NCBI GenBank assembly: GCA_002502605.1
Contig: DAPR01000060.1
Coordinates: 21,172-54,209 of the forward strand
Direction of reading: 5' to 3'
Origin: Euryarchaeota archaeon UBA258
Lineage (GTDB): Archaea; Thermoplasmatota; Poseidoniia; Poseidoniales; Poseidoniaceae
Length of the DNA: 33,038 nucleotides
Shown here: piece after piece, positions 8,416 through 16,723 of the stretch
Numbering within the stretch: position 1 is the first letter of the stretch
How the letters are laid out: each line of letters starts with the position of its first letter
Translations under genes and position numbers: made by a program
The notes under the pieces: generated by a model
Told to the model about the DNA's origin: nothing
Database searches by the model: none
The model's input: the letters and a program-made list of their open reading frames with translations, nothing else

Positions 8416-10005
8416 TCACCCAAGATTTTCTGCTAGAACAGGGACCCTGTAACTTCCACCGTTCATTTCTGACACCACGCTCGTATAGACAGGTGGAGAC
8501 CGTTCAACGCCGGTTGTGTACCATGCTGGTTGGTAATAAGCATTCAATAAATCACCGCTCGCATCGGGCTGTTCAATCCATGCCAAATAAGCGGTTGGTG
8601 TATGCAACAACCACTTGTTGTTGACAACGTCAACTTGACCTTGAACATAACACTGCGAGAGTACAATGTTGTGCTCTATGCAATAGTCTTCACTGAATGG
8701 AAGCTGAATGTAGGCCCATGCGTGCGCTTCCCATTCGAGGAAGTTCGCATCGGTCAATGCTCCGAATGCATACCACCCAGGCATCCCTTTGACCCGCAAT
8801 AGGGACAAGAACGCATTGGTTTGTTCGTCGCAATCTCCAAGGCCTGCTGCCAGGCATTCAGGCCCACTGCGGGCGATAATTGGTGAATTTCGATCGTATT
8901 CTGCATTGGCATGGAGGTAATCGAACACTGCGCGTGCATACCCGTAAGCGTTGTCATTTTCCCCTTCAGGTAAGGACTGAATGATTTGGTTTGACAGAGC
9001 GGTAACGTCATCGTTTTGAGCATTGATTGCCCAGCCTCCGAGCGAGCGTGAATCAAGGATTGGACTGACACCTCGGTCGTACCATTTTTGCCCGCGGTAT
9101 TGTTGTGATTCTCCAAAGGCATCACGCAAGGAAATGTCATCAAAAGTACCGCTCGTATCCATTTGGATTCCTTCTTCAATTCCATTGATCCGAGAATCAA
9201 CACGTCCCGAATCCCACCAAGAATACGATGTGCTCTTGAGGCCAACAGTCATCGCAACGCTCGCAGATTGACCTGGTGCAAGATTAAGTTGAACCTTCAC
9301 ACAGGTACTGACTCCACACTGCTCGCCATCTGGACCGTACCCCGGCCACCAAACTTCATGCCCTGCCGAGGTGGTGATTTTATCGTCTGCTGAACGGATC
9401 GGAAGTCCATCTAACGGGATTGCGATTGGAGCGCCTCCGTTTATGATCACGCTCACTGAAGTAATGGTTTGTAAATTGGTGGTCAGCATGGCTGATGAAT
9501 TGTCCGTATAGGCGTATTGCTGTTCAGATCCATTGAGCGACGCAACATCATTTGGTATAATCAAATTCTCAACCAAATAGCCCTCCGCGCCATTGTTTTG
9601 GGCTTGTATTGTCTTTGTCACCTCGTAATCCACTTCCATTGGATACACACGAGCGGGCGCTGCTTTCAGATAGAGCGTTTCTTTGATTGAGGCAATTTGA
9701 CCAATGGTTGCTTCTTGAACGACAGGTGAGGTGAAGACGAACGCTAGGAACACAACAACAACGAGAAGCCTCGATTTGTTCCATCTTCGCTTCATGATGT
9801 TTTTTGATCGCCCTGTGTGAGTTTGGATGACACCTCTGCCAGTTGGTTTTTTTGTCATTTTGTAGGTTGTGTCCTTTGAACCATGATTGAATTGTTGCTC
9901 CATTGCGAATGATTTCGAACGAAGGTTTGCCAACACGCGTCCGCATGAATAGCAAATCGTGTCACCCGGATAGGTGACACTCCGACAATAAGGGCAGGAA
10001 CCCAT
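8416..10005 (-). CDS. Membrane-anchored transglutaminase-like protein with N-terminal zinc ribbon
   Basis: A 529-residue protein with three parts. Residues 4-21 form a zinc ribbon (CPYC then CYSC, CxxC-x10-CxxC). A basic stretch leads into one membrane segment at about 79-97 (LLVVVVFLAFVFTSPVV). The rest is an exported domain with a transglutaminase-like core: GDCDEQTNAFLSLLR places the nucleophile at C392 and EAHAWAYIQLP gives H428. The usual Asp of the triad, normally within a W-x-x-x-D-P motif, appears replaced: the best matching site is WLLHTPT with Thr at 469. The fold is clear; catalysis as protease, peptide cross-linker or other is unknown. It heads the trkA-trkH unit, its stop overlapping the trkA ribosome site. 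An excellent TATA box lies 26 bases before its ATG. Confidence 0.82.
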   Translation of the reverse strand: MGSCPYCRSVTYPGDTICYSCGRVLANLRSKSFAMEQQFNHGSKDTTYKMTKKPTGRGVIQTHTGRSKNIMKRRWNKSRLLVVVVFLAFVFTSPVVQEATIGQIASIKETLYLKAAPARVYPMEVDYEVTKTIQAQNNGAEGYLVENLIIPNDVASLNGSEQQYAYTDNSSAMLTTNLQTITSVSVIINGGAPIAIPLDGLPIRSADDKITTSAGHEVWWPGYGPDGEQCGVSTCVKVQLNLAPGQSASVAMTVGLKSTSYSWWDSGRVDSRINGIEEGIQMDTSGTFDDISLRDAFGESQQYRGQKWYDRGVSPILDSRSLGGWAINAQNDDVTALSNQIIQSLPEGENDNAYGYARAVFDYLHANAEYDRNSPIIARSGPECLAAGLGDCDEQTNAFLSLLRVKGMPGWYAFGALTDANFLEWEAHAWAYIQLPFSEDYCIEHNIVLSQCYVQGQVDVVNNKWLLHTPTAYLAWIEQPDASGDLLNAYYQPAWYTTGVERSPPVYTSVVSEMNGGSYRVPVLAENLG

Positions 10006-10027
10006 ACATGTGAGGCTGGGCGGGCGT

Positions 10028-10035
10028 TGTATAAC
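10028..10035 (-). promoter_or_regulatory. TATA box for the transglutaminase-trkA-trkH unit
   Basis: On the minus strand this reads GTTATACA, centred about 26 bases upstream of the ATG at 10005. There is no Shine-Dalgarno-like sequence before that ATG. Together these point to a leaderless transcript starting at or very near the start codon, a common archaeal arrangement. Confidence 0.5.
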
Positions 10036-10087
10036 CGTTGTGTGCGGAAGACCCCATAAATGCTTATTTCAAATAAAGCGCTAAAAC

Positions 10088-10106
10088 CACCTCGACAAGT
10101 GAGGTG
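10088..10106 (-). terminator. Short hairpin downstream of the membrane protein gene
   Basis: Perfect six-base inverted repeat CACCTC/GAGGTG with a seven-base loop, located 30-48 bases past the stop of the gene that ends at 10136. On the minus strand it is followed by GGTTTTAG, a weak T tract. It could end that transcript and so separate it from the TATA box near 10031. No long U run is present, so termination is only a suggestion. Confidence 0.3.
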
Positions 10107-10135
10107 TAGGTTAAGTAAGCACTCCTTTACTTAAT

Positions 10136-10948
10136 TTAAGCCGTTTGTTGGTCTCCATTATCGATGTTCCGTGCCTCACGAACTTGTCTGGCCCACATCT
10201 TTCGAAGGCGTTTCTTTCCTTCGCTTGGTATTGAATCCCAAATCCAAACTTTTGCCTTTTTGTCGATCAGCAAGGTGAACGGTATGATGAAGACCCAAGC
10301 CAGGGGGTCGATCGTTGCGAATGAGAACATAACGACGTAAGAACAACGCCAAAATGTGGACCGGAGTACAGCACCCCATCGTTTTCCTTGAAGCATCAGG
10401 TGCCCATGAAAACTGCAGATGAGGGCTTCTGTCCGGGGTGCAAACAAACCGAAACCAATGGTTGTCACCCAAAGTTTCCCTGAGAGGATGGTGTCATATC
10501 CAGCGTACACTCGATAGAGGTGAACCATGCCCATCATGGCTCCAATCGCTAACCCCAGTGCCCAACCGCTGGTCGGCTGGGATGAGCCTGAACGGACACG
10601 CTCACGGCGCAGCAACATGTGGGCAGCAATCGATGCAACGAGGCAGATGAACAGCAAATTGATTGGACTCACAATTGGTGCCTGTTGATCTTCCACCATC
10701 CGAAGGTACGGATTGAGGATGTAGTTGTGAGTGAGCGAGGCGTAGACTCCACCCAGCAAAAGACCCCAGAATACATTGCTCCAAGCCGTTGGAAGGTCAT
10801 AAAAACCAGAATACTTGGTCATGACCCCTCGCCAACCAAGCGTCATTCCCAACAAGGAGGTGACGGATGCGGCCTGAAACAGAAAAAATGCTGAGGCCAT
10901 GGTTGAGGGGTGTAGGGTGCCCTTCATCAAAGCGTTGCCCCAATTCAT
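10136..10948 (-). CDS. Multi-pass membrane protein of unknown function
   Basis: Not recognised. Using the ATG at 10948 the product is 270 residues with about six hydrophobic segments, including SAFFLFQAASVTSLLGMTL, AWSNVFWGLLLGGVYASL, INLLFICLVASIAAHMLL, GWALGLAIGAMMGMVHLY, LWVTTIGFGLFA and PLAWVFIIPFTLLI. The C-terminal 45 residues are basic and presumably cytoplasmic (KKRLRKMWARQVREAR). A TTG at 10966 would add six residues. It is divergent from get3 with about 40 bases between the starts; adjacency to two membrane-targeting genes may be chance. No catalytic or transport motif was seen. Confidence 0.7.
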   Translation of the reverse strand: MNWGNALMKGTLHPSTMASAFFLFQAASVTSLLGMTLGWRGVMTKYSGFYDLPTAWSNVFWGLLLGGVYASLTHNYILNPYLRMVEDQQAPIVSPINLLFICLVASIAAHMLLRRERVRSGSSQPTSGWALGLAIGAMMGMVHLYRVYAGYDTILSGKLWVTTIGFGLFAPRTEALICSFHGHLMLQGKRWGAVLRSTFWRCSYVVMFSFATIDPLAWVFIIPFTLLIDKKAKVWIWDSIPSEGKKRLRKMWARQVREARNIDNGDQQTA

Positions 10949-10990
10949 AGACGGCGTTGGATTCAAAGACCCCGAAGCCCAGCAGACAGT

Positions 10991-12250
10991 ATGGCTCGGC
11001 TCTTGTTGTTTGGTGGAAAAGGCGGCGTTGGCAAAACAACAACATCTGCCGCAACAGCCGTTTGGCTTGCCGATGCAGGTTTACGCGTCCTTTTAGTTTC
11101 GAGTGACCCAGCCCATTCGACCTCTGATTCTCTAGGTGTCAAATTGGATTCAACCCCAACTGAAGTGGAGGGTGTGCCGGGCCTGTTTGGTTTGGAAATG
11201 GACCCTGAATCGAAGATCTCTTCTGTCCTGCCGAAAATGGGTGAAATGATGAATGGTATGAATGGAAGCGGTGGACTTGGTGGGTTAGGCAGCCTGAGCA
11301 TGATGCTTGATCCAAACGCCAAAGAAGAAATGGATTCGGTACGTGATGAAGTAAAAACCTCAGATATGGTGATTCCTGGGTTGGATGAGGCGCTGGCTTT
11401 TGATGAACTGCTTCGGCATGTCGAAGATCCAAATTGGGATGTGATTGTGTTTGACACTGCCCCGACGGGTCACACATTGCGGTTCTTATCGCTTCCAGAG
11501 TTGATTGAATCATGGAGCGATCGATTGATTCGAATGATGCGGGTATCCGGTGGATTGCGCTCAATGATTTTTGGGCGAAAAGAAAGCGATTCAATGAAAG
11601 AAGAACTCGAACGATTTCGTAGAAGGGTCCTTCATGTCCGACGTGTGCTTTCCAATGAGGAAATAACATCGTTTACATTGGTGACAATCCCTGAGCGAAT
11701 GGGCATTAACGAGACCCTTCGGGCCCATGAGTCGCTGCTTGAATACAACTTACCCGTGCCGAATTGTCTTGTGAACCGCCTCACGCCTGAATTTGATCAT
11801 CCATTTTTGGCCAATCGAAGAACAGCTGAACTCGGCCGTGTTGCAGAATTAGAACAATCCATGCCAGACGTCAACATCGCAACAATGGAACTGCTTGATG
11901 ATGAGGTGGTTGGGATTGAAGCGCTACGAACGGTAGGATCTCGCCTGTATGGGGAAGTCCAAAACCATCCTGAAGACCTCGGCCCTCACACCATTGGTGA
12001 GGCTGTCAAACATTCTATACACCGGGGTATGACGAAGCACATTGAAGGTTCCATTGAACGTATTTCTTTGCACTATCCCGGTATCGATCGTGATGATCTC
12101 TCCTTGCGCAGTGAGGACGGCGTTTTGTTTGTCGGCCTCAACGGCCGTGAGCGAGAAGTCGTCACTTCTGTGCCAACAAAAGCAAGCCAAGTGAAAGCGA
12201 AATTAGAGGGTGATGTTCTTCACCTCGATGTACCGCTTGATGAAGCGTGA
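10991..12250 (+). CDS. get3: Get3/ArsA-family ATPase with C-terminal HSP20-like domain
   Basis: Soluble P-loop ATPase of the Get3/TRC40/ArsA family, which in eukaryotes and archaea shields and delivers tail-anchored membrane proteins. Visible motifs: deviant Walker A GGKGGVGKTT (8-17), switch I DPAHSTSDSL (39-48) and switch II DTAPTGHTLRFLSLP. A Met- and Gly-rich stretch at 83-105 (MGEMMNGMNG and onward) and a second Met-rich segment (IRMMRVSGGLRSMIFG) lie where the hydrophobic client groove is expected. The last 60 or so residues (DGVLFVGLNGREREV to HLDVP) look like the alpha-crystallin-type domain found at the end of prokaryotic and plastid Get3 proteins. 419 residues. Arsenite efflux is less likely because the protein is single-copy in domain layout and no arsB or arsR is nearby. 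srp54 follows after 51 bases. Confidence 0.88.
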   Translation: MARLLLFGGKGGVGKTTTSAATAVWLADAGLRVLLVSSDPAHSTSDSLGVKLDSTPTEVEGVPGLFGLEMDPESKISSVLPKMGEMMNGMNGSGGLGGLGSLSMMLDPNAKEEMDSVRDEVKTSDMVIPGLDEALAFDELLRHVEDPNWDVIVFDTAPTGHTLRFLSLPELIESWSDRLIRMMRVSGGLRSMIFGRKESDSMKEELERFRRRVLHVRRVLSNEEITSFTLVTIPERMGINETLRAHESLLEYNLPVPNCLVNRLTPEFDHPFLANRRTAELGRVAELEQSMPDVNIATMELLDDEVVGIEALRTVGSRLYGEVQNHPEDLGPHTIGEAVKHSIHRGMTKHIEGSIERISLHYPGIDRDDLSLRSEDGVLFVGLNGREREVVTSVPTKASQVKAKLEGDVLHLDVPLDEA

Positions 12251-12301
12251 GTCACGCTGATTGATGGGTGCATTGAAAGGGGGAAGCCGGTAGGGTGAGT
12301 C

Positions 12302-13672
12302 ATGGCACTCGAAGGCCTTTCTAGGGGTATTTTCCGCTCCATCGGGTTGCTCAAGAATAAACGCAAGTTGGATGATGAAGAACTTCGTGAAATGACACGT
12401 AGCCTTCGTAGGGCGCTTCAAGAAGCTGATTTCAACGTTCGTCAAACCAAAGAAATTGTCGAGCGAATGGAGTCAAGACTTCGAGAAGAAACACCGCGTC
12501 CCGGCATCACAATGCAAACGCATGCCATGAACATCCTCTACACCGAACTGGTCCGCTTACTCGGTCCTGCCCATGAATTCCAACCTCATGGAGCAACCCT
12601 TCTGTTGGTTGGTCTGTACGGACAGGGAAAAACAACCACGACCGCTAAATTGGCAGAATGGTACCGCCGGAAGCATGGTCTTCGCGTGGCGGTCATCGAG
12701 GCTGACGTGCATCGACCTGGTGCCTATGCCCAACTCTCGCAACTTTTGGAAGATTCAACCGTGCAAGTCTACGGCGAACCTGAAACAAAGGATGCGCCAA
12801 CCATCGTCAGAAACGGTTTGAAAGCATGTGCGGCTGCAGATCTTGTGATCGTCGACACTGCTGGACGGCATCAACTCGATCAGGAATTGGTTGATGAATT
12901 AGAACAAATTTCTGGCCTGACGCGCGCCAACGAGCGGTGGCTCGTCATCGATGCACAAGTAGGACAGGCAGCGGGTCCCGTTGCTGCATCCTTCCATACA
13001 CTTGCGGGTGTCACTGGCATTGTCATCACCAAATTGGACGGAACGGCACGCGGCGGTGGCGCTCTTTCTGCTGTGGCTGCAACCGGTGCCCCAATCGTCC
13101 ACATTGGTGTTGGAGAGAACATCGGGGATTTGGAGAAGTTTGAATCCGATCGGTTCATTTCACGTCTTCTTGGTATGGGCGATATTCAGGGCCTCATCGA
13201 TTTGGCTCCTGAGGACATGGACGAAGAAGAAGCCATGCGTTTGACTCAGCGCCTGATGAGTGGACGATTCACCCTCAACGACATGTACAAACAAATGGAA
13301 ATGATGTCTAAGGTTGGAACGATTGACAAACTGATGTCTTTTTTGCCAGGCAACATGCTTGGTGGAATGGGTGCCATGTCAAAGGGGCAAAAGGAAGCCA
13401 TGCAAGGCAACCTTGATCGATATCGCACCATCATGGACAGCATGACGGCATGGGAAAAGAACGAACCAGCCAAAATCAAGGCTGACAGGATCCGCCGTGT
13501 TGCTCGTGGCGCTGGGGTTCGAGAAAAGGACGTGCGAGAACTTATCGCCCAATGGAACCGTTCCCGCAAGATGATGAAAGGCATGGGCGGAAACCGCAAA
13601 CTCAACAAACAAATGCGGAAGATGATGAAGGATGGAGACATGGATTTGGACCCATCTTCCTTTGGTATGTGA
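12302..13672 (+). CDS. srp54: Signal recognition particle GTPase SRP54
   Basis: Binds signal sequences emerging from the ribosome and, with 7S RNA and the receptor FtsY, directs them to the membrane. N domain at 1-95; G domain with G1 GLYGQGKTTTT (the usual second position variable), DVHRPGAYAQL, G3 DTAGRHQLD, G4 TKLDGTARGGGALS and the closing GVGENIGDLEKF. The M domain follows, rich in Met (LPGNMLGGMGAMS, RKMMKGMGGN, KQMRKMMK), which forms the hydrophobic signal-binding groove and the RNA-binding helices. 456 residues, typical of archaeal SRP54. The ATG has GGGTGAG two bases upstream of TC-ATG, a good ribosome site. Same strand as get3, so two targeting factors may be co-transcribed. Confidence 0.96.
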   Translation: MALEGLSRGIFRSIGLLKNKRKLDDEELREMTRSLRRALQEADFNVRQTKEIVERMESRLREETPRPGITMQTHAMNILYTELVRLLGPAHEFQPHGATLLLVGLYGQGKTTTTAKLAEWYRRKHGLRVAVIEADVHRPGAYAQLSQLLEDSTVQVYGEPETKDAPTIVRNGLKACAAADLVIVDTAGRHQLDQELVDELEQISGLTRANERWLVIDAQVGQAAGPVAASFHTLAGVTGIVITKLDGTARGGGALSAVAATGAPIVHIGVGENIGDLEKFESDRFISRLLGMGDIQGLIDLAPEDMDEEEAMRLTQRLMSGRFTLNDMYKQMEMMSKVGTIDKLMSFLPGNMLGGMGAMSKGQKEAMQGNLDRYRTIMDSMTAWEKNEPAKIKADRIRRVARGAGVREKDVRELIAQWNRSRKMMKGMGGNRKLNKQMRKMMKDGDMDLDPSSFGM

Positions 13673-13695
13673 TGGCGAGACTCAACTTCCGTCAA

Positions 13696-13704
13696 TTCAT
13701 ATAG
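13696..13704 (+). promoter_or_regulatory. TATA box for the M28 peptidase gene
   Basis: TTCATATAG centred about 25 bases upstream of the ATG at 13725, inside the 52-base gap after srp54. The ATG has no convincing ribosome binding site, which fits a leaderless transcript. Confidence 0.45.
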
Positions 13705-13724
13705 GGACACCCTGAGCATTCACC

Positions 13725-15074
13725 ATGAACCCTCTCCGATCAGTGCTGTTAAGCCTCCTCATGATCAGCATGGTCATGTCTGGCTGTTACGGTGAAACAG
13801 AAGTGAAGGAATCGAGTATCCTTTTCCTCGATGAATCATTGAATGCAGCCACTGCACCCAGGGGGCAAGTGTACACACTTCACGTTGAATCGAACATTGA
13901 TTACACCATTGAACGAACCCCTGGAGCCTTCTTCATGGACGAATATGGTGTGTACAGAGACGATGTCATCATGGACTTTGATGCAGATGTCCAAACCGTT
14001 GATGTTCTTATCTTGGACACGGAACGGACATTCATTGGATTCAACGTGACAGCTGATTCCTTGGTTGCCAATCATACGGTCCAATTAGAGGAAAGTTCTG
14101 AACTCATGCTCGTCGATGGTAGGCGTGCCTTCGAAACCATCGACATGCTGACGAACTCCTACAACAACCGTTGGTGCGCTTCAGCCTCAGTTCACGAGGG
14201 TGGTGCAGCGTACGAAGCAGCTGCAGAAGCAATGGCCGAAGAAATGCGATTGATGGGCTTTGATTTTGTTGAAGTCACTCGCTATGATGATGATCCCGAC
14301 CAACTCAATGTTGTTGGCTATAATTGGGGCCGAGTCACCCCTGACGAATACATCGTAATAGGAGGGCATTTCGACATCGCCTACATGTTTACCCCACCTG
14401 GTGGCGGTACGAACGAAGGGGCCAACGACGACACATCAGGTTCGACCGTTTCGTTGGAAATGGCCCAAGCCCTTGCACAGATGGAATTTGATCATACCGT
14501 GGTGGCAGGTCTATGGGCGTGCGAAGAAGAAGGTCTCCTCGGTTCCCTTGCTTACGTTGAACACCTTCCTGAAAATGTATCAGTTCGCGCTTACATGAAC
14601 TTCGACATGGTCTCGCTCAACTATCCGATTGTACCTCTATCGGAACCAATTATCGGCCCTGGCGGAGAACTTTTTTCGGCAACAAAATACGACTGGACCA
14701 TCAGCATCGCTGGTGCAAATCAATCCAACATGGAACGAATGTATGATTGGGTTGGCACCACGATTGATGATGATTTGTCCTATCAGCCAACCGACGCTAA
14801 TCCGATCACTTGGCAGATTTCTGAATCGTGTGCATCTGATCATTGTGCGTTCTTCTCAGAAGGGTATCCAACATTCAATTTCTTTAGCCCCGGTGGCGAC
14901 ATTTCGTTCTGGCAGGAATGGCATTCTCCATCAGACACATTCGAATTTATGACGGCTAAAGCTGGTGGTCAAGAAGGCATGGAAAGCGGTTTTAACAGCC
15001 TTGTATGGAGTTCTCTGGATCTTTTCATCAGGGTGGACAATGCCGAAGATTTCCACGGCACATGGACCGAATGA
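13725..15074 (+). CDS. M28-family zinc metallopeptidase, predicted lipoprotein
   Basis: Predicted surface-anchored exopeptidase. The N-terminus is a signal peptide with a lipobox ending MSGC, so C21 is the likely lipidated residue. A poorly conserved domain spans about 25-140. The M28 co-catalytic zinc domain follows, with ligands and catalytic residues in family order: H215 (GGHFD), D235 (GANDDTSGS), the Glu pair in CEEEGLLGS (267-269), D294 (NFDMVS) and H400 (EWHSPSDT). 449 residues. M28 members are mostly aminopeptidases or carboxypeptidases; which one cannot be told. Together with the OPT transporter in this window it fits a peptide-scavenging lifestyle. It converges on proS with 57 bases between stops. 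Confidence 0.9.
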   Translation: MNPLRSVLLSLLMISMVMSGCYGETEVKESSILFLDESLNAATAPRGQVYTLHVESNIDYTIERTPGAFFMDEYGVYRDDVIMDFDADVQTVDVLILDTERTFIGFNVTADSLVANHTVQLEESSELMLVDGRRAFETIDMLTNSYNNRWCASASVHEGGAAYEAAAEAMAEEMRLMGFDFVEVTRYDDDPDQLNVVGYNWGRVTPDEYIVIGGHFDIAYMFTPPGGGTNEGANDDTSGSTVSLEMAQALAQMEFDHTVVAGLWACEEEGLLGSLAYVEHLPENVSVRAYMNFDMVSLNYPIVPLSEPIIGPGGELFSATKYDWTISIAGANQSNMERMYDWVGTTIDDDLSYQPTDANPITWQISESCASDHCAFFSEGYPTFNFFSPGGDISFWQEWHSPSDTFEFMTAKAGGQEGMESGFNSLVWSSLDLFIRVDNAEDFHGTWTE

Positions 15075-15131
15075 TACCACCTCATATCCCAGCAAAACAG
15101 AGATGACGTAAACTCGAACTTCTATGGCTCC

Positions 15132-16661
15132 TCAATACGTTTTGGCTAAGAGAACTCGACGGCGTGTAGGCGTTCCACTCATGTGACACGGACGCACTGA
15201 TTCGTACTCATCGGTGGAATCACCTAAAAATGCAAAGCCGGTTAATCGTTCAATTGTTTCAGCGTGAGCATCTGTGCCATCGAATGGCAATTCGTAAATG
15301 TGGCCGTCTTTGACTTCGCCTTCAAGAACATAGGCACCATCGACCAAATTGATTGCGGGCAACGGTTGGACAACATCGTTCATGTGGGCGTGTGACCGAC
15401 GGCGCAACTCCTCTGAAATTTCTTCGAGGATTGACAGGCATGCTTCTTCTATTCCATCAAGAGGAATTGGCTCTTTGCCCCCTGTTCTTCGGGCTGCATA
15501 GGCTGTTCCTTGAGCGAGATCCCGTGGGCCTAAGTCGAGGCGAAGCGGCACGCCTTTGATTTCCCAATCGTAGTACTTCTGGCCTGCACGAATGTCGCGT
15601 GAATCAACCTTGACCCGCAGACCATGACGGCGCAACTTGGCCGCTAATTCATCAGCGGCAGCCACCGTGTCGACTTCTGAATTCTTCTTGATCATTGGAC
15701 AGACGACCACTTGGAATGGTGCTACCGCGGGTGGCATGATGAGTCCGTTTTCATCTCCATGCATACCAACCACTGCACCCAACAAGCGTTCCGACATGCC
15801 GTAAGTCGTTTGATGGCAATGTTGCTGTTGAGCATCGAGGTTTTCGTATGTTAAATCGAATGCTTTCGCCCACTGGTCTTGGTAATGGTGGCATGATGCC
15901 ACTTGGAGGGTTCGTCCATTTGGCATCACTGCGTCGATACCGATTGTGTACCATGCGCCAGGGAATGTATCCCAAAGAGGACGCTTTGCCTTGATCACCG
16001 GAAGGCATAGGTCATGCATGATGGTGTCAACGATTTCCAAATCCTGTTCGATTTGCCGTGTTGCGTCGGCTTCGTCTGCGTGGGCGGTATGCGCTTCGAA
16101 AAAGTGAATTTCCCTCACCCGAATAAACGACCTCGTCTGTTTAGTTTCATATCGGAAGGTGTTGACCATTTGGTAAACTTTCAGCGGTAAATCCTTGTGA
16201 GAACGAATCCAAAGTGGGAACATAGTGTACATTGCCGTTTCGGAGGTTGGTCGCAAAAACATCGGAATGTCAAGTTCATTTTCACCAGCGTGTTTGACCC
16301 AATAAACTTCTTTTTTGAAGCCGCCTTCTTCCTCTTCATCGCGAAGGTCATCAGGGTCGACACCCTCCTCTCTTGCGCGCTTCAACCGGGCTACGAGAGC
16401 GTTTTCACGATCAAGGAGGTTCTCTGGGATGAGGAGTGGGAAATTGACTTCTTCATGGTCGGTTCGCTCCATCTCTCGATGAGTCAACGCGTCGATGAGC
16501 TTCATGGTTTTCCAACCATAGGGTCGCCACACATCCATGCCCTTGATTGGATAGCGTTTGTCAACCAATTCCGCCGCTTCAACAATGAAAGGGTACCATT
16601 CGTTGAAGTTCTCTTCTTTCGAAGGAATGCCTCGCTTGGCCTTACCCGGTCCTTGGCTCAT
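15132..16661 (-). CDS. proS: Prolyl-tRNA synthetase, archaeal/eukaryotic type
   Basis: Class II synthetase that charges tRNA-Pro. Signatures seen: FNEWYPFIVEAAELVDKRYP near the start, PTSETAMYTMFPLWIRSH, motif 2 TFRYETKQTRSFIRVREIHFFE, an anticodon-binding domain (VDSRDIRAGQKYYDWE, LDLGPRDL) and a C-terminal domain ending AKTY. A C-terminal Tyr that reaches back toward the active site is known for this ProRS type. The bacterial editing insertion is absent. The frame is open to 16793, but the first 44 residues would overlap the upstream gene and resemble nothing; ATG 16661 is preferred (509 residues), with ATG 16688 a close alternative. Last gene of a long minus-strand run. Confidence 0.95.
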   Translation of the reverse strand: MSQGPGKAKRGIPSKEENFNEWYPFIVEAAELVDKRYPIKGMDVWRPYGWKTMKLIDALTHREMERTDHEEVNFPLLIPENLLDRENALVARLKRAREEGVDPDDLRDEEEEGGFKKEVYWVKHAGENELDIPMFLRPTSETAMYTMFPLWIRSHKDLPLKVYQMVNTFRYETKQTRSFIRVREIHFFEAHTAHADEADATRQIEQDLEIVDTIMHDLCLPVIKAKRPLWDTFPGAWYTIGIDAVMPNGRTLQVASCHHYQDQWAKAFDLTYENLDAQQQHCHQTTYGMSERLLGAVVGMHGDENGLIMPPAVAPFQVVVCPMIKKNSEVDTVAAADELAAKLRRHGLRVKVDSRDIRAGQKYYDWEIKGVPLRLDLGPRDLAQGTAYAARRTGGKEPIPLDGIEEACLSILEEISEELRRRSHAHMNDVVQPLPAINLVDGAYVLEGEVKDGHIYELPFDGTDAHAETIERLTGFAFLGDSTDEYESVRPCHMSGTPTRRRVLLAKTY

Positions 16662-16723
16662 GATTGCTCTCGGCAATCTCTTGCTCATCAAGATGACGCT
16701 TCTTCTTTGCTCGATGCACTGGG

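Noticed and set aside
10991-12250. Arsenite efflux ATPase ArsA
   Set aside because: No arsenic genes nearby, a single ATPase unit rather than a tandem one, and an HSP20-like end as in Get3 chaperones.
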